Part shown: piece after piece, positions 46,012-52,640 of the stretch
How positions within the stretch are numbered: the stretch's first letter is position 1
Layout: each line of letters starts with the position of its first letter
NCBI RefSeq assembly: GCF_030815485.1
Contig: NZ_JAUSWV010000002.1
Coordinates: 1,178,001-1,242,000, forward strand
DNA from: Streptomyces rishiriensis
Lineage (GTDB): Bacteria > Actinomycetota > Actinomycetes > Streptomycetales > Streptomycetaceae
DNA: 64,000 nt
Reading direction: 5' to 3'
Position numbers and translations under genes: made by a program
The notes under the pieces: generated by a model
Databases searched by the model: none
What the model was told of the DNA's origin: nothing
What the model saw: the letters and a program-made list of their open reading frames with translations, nothing else

Positions 46012-46989
46012 ATGCCTGCTGCGAAATCCTCCGTTCCGTGGCGCCGTGCCGTGGTGACCGGCGGCGCCGGCTTCATCGGAAGCCACCTGTGCGAGCGCCT
46101 GCTGGATTCGGGAGTCGAAGTCGACTGTGTGGACAACCTCCTCTCCGGATCGCGCGGGAACACGGCCCATCTCGAAGGCCGCCCCGGCTTCCGGTTCGTG
46201 GAGTGCGACGTGTCGGCGCCCGACTGCGCCGAGACCCTGACCGGCCCCTATGACCTCGTGCTGCACTTCGCGTGCTGCGCGTCTCCGGCCGACTACCTGC
46301 GGTTCCCCCTGGAGACCCTGGACGCCGGGAGCCTCGGCACCCGTGCCCTGCTGGGCGTGGCCGAACGGGACGGGGCACGGTTCCTGCTGGCCTCGACGTC
46401 CGAGGTGTACGGCGATCCCCTGGTCCATCCGCAGCGCGAGGACTACTGGGGCAACGTCAATCCGGTGGGTCCCCGCAGCGTGTACGACGAGTCCAAACGC
46501 TTCTCGGAAGCCCTGGTCACCGCTCATGTACGGACCCTGGGCACGGACGCGGGCATCGTGCGTCTGTTCAACACCTACGGGCCGCGCATGCGGACCCACG
46601 ACGGCCGGGCAGTCCCCACCTTCGTCTGCCAGGCGCTGGCCGGTGAGCCGCTGACGGTCGCCGGGGACGGCCTGCAGACGAGGTCCCTGTGCTACGTGGA
46701 CGACACGGTCGACGGGGTGCTGTCTATGGCCGCCAGCCGTTCTGCGGGCCCCGTGAACATCGGCGGCACCGACGAGGTCACGGTGGGCGACATCGCCCGC
46801 CGGGTCGTGGAACTCACGGGGTCGGCGTCCCCTGTCGAGTTCGTCGACCGTCCCGTGGACGACCCCCAGCGGCGCCGCCCCGACACCACTCTGGCCCGCG
46901 AACTCCTCGGCTGGGAGCCGAAAGTGCCCTGGGAGGAGGGCATCAAGCAGACCATCGCCTACTTCGCCGCGAGCCGGCCGGGCCTTTGA
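46012..46989 (+). CDS. UDP-glucuronate decarboxylase-like epimerase
   Basis: A 325-residue extended short-chain dehydrogenase. It has VVTGGAGFIGSHLCERLL, DNLLSGSRGNTAHL, HFACCASPADYLRFPLETLDAG, LASTSEVYGDPLVHPQREDYWGNVNPVGPRSVYDESKRFSE and LFNTYGPRMRTHDGR. The ASPxxY segment, EVYGDP and the GPRSxYDExKR form are the hallmarks of UDP-xylose synthases (UXS). Known members decarboxylate UDP-glucuronate to UDP-xylose or the 4-keto sugar. Start ATG 46012 follows GAGGAG. First gene of a three-gene sugar cluster, separate from the large operon. Confidence 0.87.
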   Translation: MPAAKSSVPWRRAVVTGGAGFIGSHLCERLLDSGVEVDCVDNLLSGSRGNTAHLEGRPGFRFVECDVSAPDCAETLTGPYDLVLHFACCASPADYLRFPLETLDAGSLGTRALLGVAERDGARFLLASTSEVYGDPLVHPQREDYWGNVNPVGPRSVYDESKRFSEALVTAHVRTLGTDAGIVRLFNTYGPRMRTHDGRAVPTFVCQALAGEPLTVAGDGLQTRSLCYVDDTVDGVLSMAASRSAGPVNIGGTDEVTVGDIARRVVELTGSASPVEFVDRPVDDPQRRRPDTTLARELLGWEPKVPWEEGIKQTIAYFAASRPGL

Positions 46990-47079
46990 GCGTCCTCCCG
47001 GGATGCCCGTGGTGGCGCCGGTCACGACGAGGTGCGGGAGGCCGCCGGGGCCGCGGCACAGGTCCGCTACGCAGAACGC

Positions 47080-47102
47080 CGTTCCCGGGACGACCGGGAA
47101 CG
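47080..47102 (+). promoter_or_regulatory. Hairpin before the glycosyltransferase
   Basis: A perfect 9-bp stem CGTTCCCGG (47080-47088) with 47094-47102 and a 5-base loop lies 8 bp before the AAGGAGG ribosome site. It could terminate part of the upstream transcript or modulate translation; no T-run is present. Confidence 0.55.
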
Positions 47103-47123
47103 TCTGATCAAGGAGGTCACCCG

Positions 47124-48431
47124 ATGACCCGCAGCCATCCGACGGCCGGCCGTGTCGCCATGGTCTCCGAGCACGCCAGCCCGCTGGCCGAGCTCGGCGG
47201 CCCCGACGCAGGCGGCCAGAACGTCTACGTGGCCCAGCTCGCCCGTCAGTTGGCCCGCCGCGGTCATGAGGTCGTCGTGTACACCCGGCGCGACGACCCC
47301 GGCCTTCCCGAGCGGGTGGTGACGGACGACGGCGTACGGGTGGTCCATGTGCCGGCCGGGCCACCGGCCCCGATCCCCAAGGACGAGCTGCTGCCGTACA
47401 TGGAGGAGTTCGGCGCGTGGCTGGCCAGGACGTGGGCGGTGGAAGCGCCGGACGTGGTGCACGCGCATTTCTGGATGTCCGGGATGGCCGCGGTGGCGGG
47501 CGCGCGCGCCGCCGGAGTGCCGGTGGTGCAGACCTACCACGCGCTGGGCACCGTGAAGCGGCGCTACCAGGGCGCCGCCGACAGCAGTCCCGCCGAGCGC
47601 GTAGCGATCGAGACGGCCGTCGGACGGGAGTGCGCGGGCATCATCGCCACCTGCGCGGACGAGGTGTCCGAACTGGTGGCCATGGGGCTGCCGCGCGACC
47701 GCGTCCACGTCGTCCCCTGCGGAGTGGACCCCGAGCAGTTCAAGCCGGTCGCGGGAGCCCGCAGGGCGCTCGGCATGCCCCGGCGCCTGCTCACGGTCGG
47801 CCGCCTCGTCCCCCGCAAGGGCTTCGACCGGGCGATCCGCGGCCTCGCCGACGTCCCCGACGCCGAACTCCTGATCGCCGGCGGACCCGAAGCCGCCCTG
47901 CTCGGCGCCGAACCGGAGGCCGAACGCCTCTGGGCCCTCGCCGAGGAGTACGGCGTCGCCGACCGGGTGACGCTGCTGGGCGGGGTGAGTCCGGCGCGGA
48001 TGCCCCGGCTGATGTCCGGTGCGGACCTCGTGTTGTCCGTGCCCCGCTACGAGCCGTTCGGGATCGTCCCCGTCGAGGCGATGGCCTGCTGTGCCCCCGT
48101 CCTGGCCACCGCCGTCGGCGGACAGCTCGACACGGTCGTGGACGACGTCACCGGCGTCCTCGTACCGCCGGACGAGGAACACGGCGAGGACCACGACCTG
48201 GGCGCGACGGTCCGCGGGCTGCTCGCCGACCCGGCCCGGCTCGGCCGGTACGGCGCCGCCGGACGGCGCCGCGTCCTCGCGCGCTACACCTGGGACCGGG
48301 TCGCCGACGGGGTGACCGGCGTCTACGGCGCCGTCTCCGGCGTCCCCGCCTTCTCCGGGGGCGTCCGAACGGGATCCTCGCGACCGGGTGCCACCCAGGC
48401 GGGGGCCGTGCGATCGGAGGTCGGCCGATGA
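47124..48431 (+). CDS. GT4-family glycosyltransferase
   Basis: A 435-residue GT-B glycosyltransferase of the MshA/sucrose-phosphate-synthase-like subgroup: MVSEHASPLAELGGPDAGGQNVYVAQLARQLARRGHEV, VHAHFWMSGMAA, TYHALGTVKRRYQG, CADEVSELVAMG, LLTVGRLVPRKGFDRAIRGL and VPRYEPFGIVPVEAMACCAPVLATAVGG. GxNVYVxxL is the donor loop of that group. ATG 47124 follows AAGGAGG. The tail (after about residue 405) is low-complexity and its stop overlaps the next gene. It probably uses the nucleotide sugar made by the upstream epimerase; the acceptor is unknown. Confidence 0.88.
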   Translation: MTRSHPTAGRVAMVSEHASPLAELGGPDAGGQNVYVAQLARQLARRGHEVVVYTRRDDPGLPERVVTDDGVRVVHVPAGPPAPIPKDELLPYMEEFGAWLARTWAVEAPDVVHAHFWMSGMAAVAGARAAGVPVVQTYHALGTVKRRYQGAADSSPAERVAIETAVGRECAGIIATCADEVSELVAMGLPRDRVHVVPCGVDPEQFKPVAGARRALGMPRRLLTVGRLVPRKGFDRAIRGLADVPDAELLIAGGPEAALLGAEPEAERLWALAEEYGVADRVTLLGGVSPARMPRLMSGADLVLSVPRYEPFGIVPVEAMACCAPVLATAVGGQLDTVVDDVTGVLVPPDEEHGEDHDLGATVRGLLADPARLGRYGAAGRRRVLARYTWDRVADGVTGVYGAVSGVPAFSGGVRTGSSRPGATQAGAVRSEVGR

Positions 48432-49021
48432 AGCTCGCCACCGACACCACCCACTGCGACGACCTCATGAAGGCCCTGGAGAGGTTTCGCACCTCCGCGT
48501 GCCCGCTGACCGGACGCTGGGGAACCTTCCTGGCCGGCCGGCTGGGCTCCGGCAGCAGGCTCCTCGTCGCGGGCAACGGCGGCAGCGCCGCGCAGGCCCA
48601 GCACCTGAGCGCCGAACTGGTCGGCCGCTACCGCGAGGACCGCCCGCCGTTCTCCGCGCTCGCCCTGCACACCGACACCTCGTCCACCACCGCCATCGCC
48701 AACGACTACGGCGTGCAGGAGATCTTCGCCCGCCAGGTCGCCGCGCACGGCAGGGCCGGCGATGTGCTGATGCTGCTCTCGACCAGCGGCGCCAGCGCCA
48801 ATCTGCTCGTCGCGGCGCAGGAGGCCCGGCGGGCGCGGATGACCGTCTGGGCGTTGACCGGCCCGGCGCCCAACCCCCTGGCGGGCGCCGCCGACGAGGC
48901 GCTGTGCGTGGAGGCCGCGAGCTCCGCCACCGTTCAGGAGCTGCACCTGGTCGCCGTCCACATGCTCTGCGAGTCCTTCGACCGCGCCGTCGCGTGCCGC
49001 CCGTCGAGCGCCTTGTCCTGA
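48428..49021 (+). CDS. gmhA: SIS-domain phosphoheptose isomerase-like protein
   Basis: A 197-residue SIS-domain isomerase of the GmhA type, which converts sedoheptulose 7-phosphate to D-glycero-D-manno-heptose 7-phosphate. Seen: LLVAGNGGSAAQAQHLSAELVGRY (phosphate-binding GNGGSAA), LMLLSTSGASANLLVAAQEAR and EALCVEAASSATVQELHLVAVHMLCE, including the metal/catalytic QE..H motif. GmhA-like enzymes in Streptomyces usually go with kinase and phosphatase genes of a heptose pathway; none is near here. ATGA overlap with the glycosyltransferase implies one mRNA, closed by the 42-bp palindrome. Confidence 0.87.
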   Translation: MKLATDTTHCDDLMKALERFRTSACPLTGRWGTFLAGRLGSGSRLLVAGNGGSAAQAQHLSAELVGRYREDRPPFSALALHTDTSSTTAIANDYGVQEIFARQVAAHGRAGDVLMLLSTSGASANLLVAAQEARRARMTVWALTGPAPNPLAGAADEALCVEAASSATVQELHLVAVHMLCESFDRAVACRPSSALS

Positions 49022-49133
49022 TCACGGGCGGGGTGGCGCTGCCTGCGGGCGGGCCGATCGGCACGGTGACCGTGGCGGACCCGGCCGTGTGACGCGCCCG
49101 ACGCATGCCGACCGCCCTCTCGGTTGCGCGCAC

Positions 49134-49175
49134 CCGCAGGCCCCACCGGACGTCGACGTCCGGTGGGGCCTGCGG
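49134..49175. terminator. 42-bp perfect palindrome terminator
   Basis: Both arms (49134-49154 and 49155-49175) are exact reverse complements around GTCGAC with no loop mismatch. It stands 112 bp after the isomerase stop. It ends the sugar cluster and insulates the next promoter (from 49235). Confidence 0.8.
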
Positions 49176-49234
49176 CATGCCGGCCCGCGCACGCGGGCGC
49201 TCTCCACCAGGCCGCCGGTCACGGGGACTTGCCT

Positions 49235-49260
49235 TTGACGCGTACGTCAGGGGTTAGCGT
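49235..49260 (+). promoter_or_regulatory. Candidate MerR-controlled promoter
   Basis: The -35-like TTGACG (49235-49240) is part of an inverted repeat TGACGCGTACGTCA (49236-49249), followed by TTAGCGT (49254-49260) as a -10-like element. Such a repeat between or overlapping the promoter boxes is typical of MerR sites (the TTGACGT-type family motif). The MerR gene lies just downstream of the oxidoreductase. The 14-bp spacing is shorter than the 19 bp of classic MerR promoters, so the -10 is uncertain. Confidence 0.5.
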
Positions 49261-49338
49261 CTGCGCGCCGTCAGCCGGGCCGGTCCAGCCCGTCCGGCAC
49301 CGTCCGCGCGCTCACCTCCGTACCGTTCAGGAGCCGAC

Positions 49339-50373
49339 ATGGCCGCTGCCCCGCCCGCCACGACCCGCGAGATCCTGCTGGCCGCCCAGCCCGGCGGGCT
49401 GCCCGGGCCCGAGCACTTCGCGATCACCCGGAAGCCGGTGCCCGCCCCCGGTCCGGGGCAGGTGATCGTCCGCAACCGCTACTTCCTCGTCTTCCCCGGC
49501 CTGCGCACGCTGATCGGCGGCCGGGCCGACGGCGTACCGCTGCCCCGGATCCACGTCGGTGACACGCTGTTCGGTCCCGCGATCGGCGAGGTCGTCGCGG
49601 CCGGGCCCGGCGGTCCGCTGCGCCCGGGGGACACGGTCACGCATCTGCTGGGGTGGCGCGAGCACGCGCTGGTGGCGGCGGCCGACTGCGCCTTGCCGGG
49701 CGAGGCGCTGCCCGACCCGGTGGCCCATCTGTCGTCCGGGTCGGCCGCCTACGGAGCACTGACCCGGCTCGCCCGAGTCCGCCCCGGCGACACCGTGTTC
49801 GTCACCGGCGCGGCCGGAGCCGTGGGAACGCTGGCGGGCCCGGTCGCACGGCTGCTGGGCGCGGGGCGGGTGGTCGGGAGCACCCGCTCGCCGGAGAAGG
49901 CCGAGCGGCTGCGCGCCGAACTGGGCTACGACGCCGTCGTGGTGCCGGGATCCCGGTCGATCGACGGGCAACTGGCCTCGGCGGCGCCGGACGGCATCGA
50001 CGTGCTGCTGGACAACGTCGGCGGCGACCAGCTGACCGCCGCCGTGCGCGCCGCGCGCCGGGGTGCCCGCTTCGCGCTGGTCGGCGCGCTGTCGGGACAG
50101 TTGGCGCCGCGCCGGGACGGAGGCAGCGCGCCCGCGGAGATCGACACCTTCCGGCTCGTCAACCAAGGTGTCTCGCTGCACGGTTACCGCGGCGCGGATC
50201 ATCCCGAGGTGACCGAGGAATGGAACAGGCGCTTCGGGGACTGGCTGCGCTCCGGCGAACTGACCTTCCCGCAGGTGCGGATCGCGGGCATGGACGAGGC
50301 GCCGCGGGCGTTGCAGGAACTGTTCGGGGGGCGGCACTTCGGGACCGTCGTCGTGGAGTTGCCGCCGACGTGA
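49339..50373 (+). CDS. MDR-family NADP-dependent oxidoreductase
   Basis: A 344-residue medium-chain reductase of the leukotriene-B4 dehydrogenase/CurA (zinc-free) type, which reduces conjugated or activated double bonds with NADPH. Seen: EHFAITRKPVPAPGPGQVIVRNRYF, SSGSAAYGALTRLARVRPGDTVFVTGAAGAVGTLAG, the NADP-binding STRSPEKAERLRAELGYD, and DVLLDNVGGDQLTAAVRAARRGARFALVGALSG. The zinc ligands of classic alcohol dehydrogenases are absent. ATG 49339 comes 78 bp after the candidate operator. It is likely switched on by the downstream MerR protein in response to an electrophile. Confidence 0.9.
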   Translation: MAAAPPATTREILLAAQPGGLPGPEHFAITRKPVPAPGPGQVIVRNRYFLVFPGLRTLIGGRADGVPLPRIHVGDTLFGPAIGEVVAAGPGGPLRPGDTVTHLLGWREHALVAAADCALPGEALPDPVAHLSSGSAAYGALTRLARVRPGDTVFVTGAAGAVGTLAGPVARLLGAGRVVGSTRSPEKAERLRAELGYDAVVVPGSRSIDGQLASAAPDGIDVLLDNVGGDQLTAAVRAARRGARFALVGALSGQLAPRRDGGSAPAEIDTFRLVNQGVSLHGYRGADHPEVTEEWNRRFGDWLRSGELTFPQVRIAGMDEAPRALQELFGGRHFGTVVVELPPT

Positions 50374-50425
50374 GGCGTCGTCGCGCACGGTCGCGGCGAC
50401 CGGAACCGAGGGCGCGAGGTCGGAC

Positions 50426-50830
50426 ATGCGGATCGGAGACGCGGCGGCGGCCGCGGGGACCACCCCACGGGCACTGCGGTACTACGAGGAACGGGGCCTG
50501 CTGCCACCGCCGCGGCGCACCGCCGCCGGGCAACGTGAGTACGGGCCGGACGAGGTGGCGAGAGTCCGCGTCATCCGTGAGCTGCTGGCGCTCGGGCTCA
50601 CCGTCGAGGACCTGCGCGCTTTCGCCGACCGGATCGGCCTGCTGGTGGAGGATCCCCGACGGCGATGCGGGGCCCCCGGCTCCGGCGGGCCCGGCGCCGG
50701 AGTGGTCGACCGCAGGATCGCGGCCCTCGACGCCGAGATCGACCGCCTGAGCCGGCTGCGCGCCGGCCTGGCCCTGCTCACGCGCGAACGCCCCCGATCG
50801 GGCGGGGGCCGGGCAGAGCCCGCGCGGTAG
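50426..50830 (+). CDS. MerR-family transcriptional regulator
   Basis: A 134-residue MerR protein. The N-terminal winged helix-turn-helix is MRIGDAAAAAGTTPRALRYYEERGLLPPPRRTAAGQREYGPDEVARVRVIREL; a coiled-coil dimer helix lies at about residues 90-118. The C-terminal ligand region is short and lacks the cysteine pattern of metal-sensing MerR, although Cys82 is present (PRRRCGAPG). It lies 52 bp after the oxidoreductase and probably controls it and itself through the repeat at 49236-49249. Confidence 0.9.
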   Translation: MRIGDAAAAAGTTPRALRYYEERGLLPPPRRTAAGQREYGPDEVARVRVIRELLALGLTVEDLRAFADRIGLLVEDPRRRCGAPGSGGPGAGVVDRRIAALDAEIDRLSRLRAGLALLTRERPRSGGGRAEPAR

Positions 50831-51045
50831 CCGGCAGTCGGTCACCGTCCGGTTCATCTGCCCGCTCGTGGTCCTCGCACCGACCTCGGCGGTCGGCAGC
50901 CTGGCCGGAGCGCCGGGCGTACTCGCCCTCGCGGGATCCGTCGGGACGGTCGGACGGGGCCTGGCCGCCCGTCGGCCCCGTCCCCGCACCGCGAGGTGAC
51001 GTTGCGCGCGTGCGCCCGACGAGCCGTCGCGGGCCCTCTCGCCTC

Positions 51046-51528
51046 TCAGGTGTCGTCCGGGCTCAGCCAGGCGCCGATACCGGCGAGGGCGCCGCTGCCG
51101 TAGTCCGACTCGACGTCGCCTGCCAGGTCCGCGATGGTGACGGCCCCCAGGGACGCCCGCCACGCCGACTCGGCGGAGGCCATGGCACGGGAGATCGCAC
51201 ACGGCGCGGTGCAGGCCTCGGGCGGACTCGCCATCGGGCCGCGCTGACGGATCTCCGTACAGACGAACGCCGGGCCGGGCCCGTCGATCGCCTCGACGAC
51301 CTGCAGCACGGTGATCGACCCGGGCGATCTGGTCAGGACGTAGCCGCCCGACTTCCCCTGCACCGACCGCACCAGCCCGGCGCGCGACAGGGCCTGGAGC
51401 TGCTTGGCGAGATAGGTGGGCGGGACGTCGTGCAGCTGCGCGAGCCGTGCCGCAGGCACCGGCTCGTCGACCGAGGTCAGCACGACGCAGCAGTGCAGGG
51501 CCCACTCCACGCCCCCGGACATCTTCAC
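51046..51528 (-). CDS. Rrf2-family transcriptional regulator
   Basis: A 160-residue Rrf2 regulator: MSGGVEWALHCCVVLTSVDEPVPAARLAQLHDVPPTYLAKQLQALSRAGLVRSVQGKSGGYVLTRSP is the winged helix; three C-terminal cysteines (CTEIRQ... EACTAPC) occupy the part where Rrf2 Fe-S regulators bind a cluster, although their spacing is not the IscR/NsrR one. It likely senses redox or nitrosative stress and controls the divergent NmrA-like gene. Starts GTG 51528 and ATG 51522 are both possible; GAGGGGGTG precedes the latter. Confidence 0.88.
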   Translation of the reverse strand: MKMSGGVEWALHCCVVLTSVDEPVPAARLAQLHDVPPTYLAKQLQALSRAGLVRSVQGKSGGYVLTRSPGSITVLQVVEAIDGPGPAFVCTEIRQRGPMASPPEACTAPCAISRAMASAESAWRASLGAVTIADLAGDVESDYGSGALAGIGAWLSPDDT

Positions 51529-51551
51529 CCCCTCACCCTACCTGCGCGCCG

Positions 51552-51590
51552 TTGACACGGACACGTGATGTCCGAGTATCATCCCGGATA
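51552..51590 (+). promoter_or_regulatory. Candidate promoter with Rrf2 operator
   Basis: TTGACA (51552-51557) is a perfect -35; TATCAT (51577-51582) is a good -10 after 19 bp. Between them lies the inverted repeat CGGACA-cgtga-TGTCCG (51558-51574), and the -10 begins the repeat TATC-atcccg-GATA (51577-51590). The TATCxxxxxxGATA form is similar to Rrf2 sites. GTGTCCGAGT recurs at 51594. The promoter faces the NmrA-like gene, so the divergent Rrf2 protein would repress it by covering the -10. Confidence 0.6.
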
Positions 51591-51734
51591 GAAAGTGTCC
51601 GAGTTTACGTGCGATGCGGTGGCGTCATCGCTACGGCGGTCGCAGCGGCAGTGGCCGCACGACCCGCATCCGGCGCATGCGTCGCACGACGGGCAGCCGA
51701 GTGAAGGACAGTCCCATCGAGGGAAGGGCAGACC

Positions 51735-52466
51735 ATGAAGTTCGCAGTCATCGGCGGCACCGGGTTGATCGGGTCGCAGGTCGTACAGAACCTCAACAAG
51801 GCCGGGCATCAGGCCGTCCCGCACTCACCGTCCACGGGCGTGGACATCATCACCGGCCAGGGCCTCGAGCATGCCCTCGCGGATGCGGACGTCGTCGTCA
51901 ACCTGTCCAACTCCCCCACCTTCGACGAGGCCTCGCTCGCCTTCTTCCGGACCTCGATGGACAACCTCCTCGCCGCGAGCGAGAAGGCCGGGGTCGGGCA
52001 CTTCGTCATCCTCTCGATCGTCGGCGTGGACCAGGTTCCCGAGCTGGACTACTACCGGGCGAAGGTCCTCCAGGAGGACATCCTCAAGGCCGGGGCCGTC
52101 CCCTACTCGATCGTCCGTGCCACGCAGTTCATGGAGTTCGTGGACGCGGTCCTGTCCTGGACCGCCGACGGCGACACCGTCCGGCTGCCCACCACGCCCC
52201 TCCAGCCGATCGCCGCCGCGGACGTGGCCCGCTTCGTCGCCGAGACCGCCGCGGGCGCGCCCCTGAACGGCGTGCTCGACATCGCCGGCCCCGATCTCTA
52301 CCCGCTCGACGAACTCGGCCGGATCACCCTCGCCGCCCGGGGCGACGCGCGGACGGTCGTCACCGACGACAGCGCCGGCATGTTCGCCGCCGTCGCCGGT
52401 GACGTCCTCACCGCCCCGGACGACGCCCGCATCGCCCCCACCCGCTACACCGACTGGCTCTCCTGA
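51735..52466 (+). CDS. NmrA-like NAD(P)-binding protein
   Basis: A 243-residue atypical short-chain dehydrogenase of the NmrA/HSCARG type: MKFAVIGGTGLIGSQVVQNL (GGTGxIG nucleotide loop), ADADVVVNLSNSPTFDEASLAFF, HFVILSIVGVDQVPELDYYRAKVLQE and YSIVRATQFMEF. The catalytic YxxxK of classic members is kept as YYRAK. Proteins of this kind often serve as redox sensors or quinone reductases. Start ATG 51735 follows GAGGGAAGGG at 51720. It is divergent from the Rrf2 regulator, with a candidate operator between them. Confidence 0.88.
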   Translation: MKFAVIGGTGLIGSQVVQNLNKAGHQAVPHSPSTGVDIITGQGLEHALADADVVVNLSNSPTFDEASLAFFRTSMDNLLAASEKAGVGHFVILSIVGVDQVPELDYYRAKVLQEDILKAGAVPYSIVRATQFMEFVDAVLSWTADGDTVRLPTTPLQPIAAADVARFVAETAAGAPLNGVLDIAGPDLYPLDELGRITLAARGDARTVVTDDSAGMFAAVAGDVLTAPDDARIAPTRYTDWLS

Positions 52467-52640
52467 CCGGCAAGCCATCAGCCCTTGGCCACAAGGCCTT
52501 CGGGCGACGTCGAGCTCCAGGACGTTCCCCGGGGCCCGGGTCAGGAGCCCTGATCCCGGAGCCGGCGGGGCCGCCCACGCCTTCGACGGGACTCATACGG
52601 CCGACGGCGGTGGCGCGATCCGCACAGGGCGCGGAACGGC

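Noticed and set aside
51579..51824. Minus frame with a very Cys-rich stretch (CPSCDACAGCGSCGHC)
   Set aside because: It covers the promoter and 5' end of the NmrA-like gene in antisense; the cysteines come from repeated GCA/GCC-type blocks. No ribosome site is seen.
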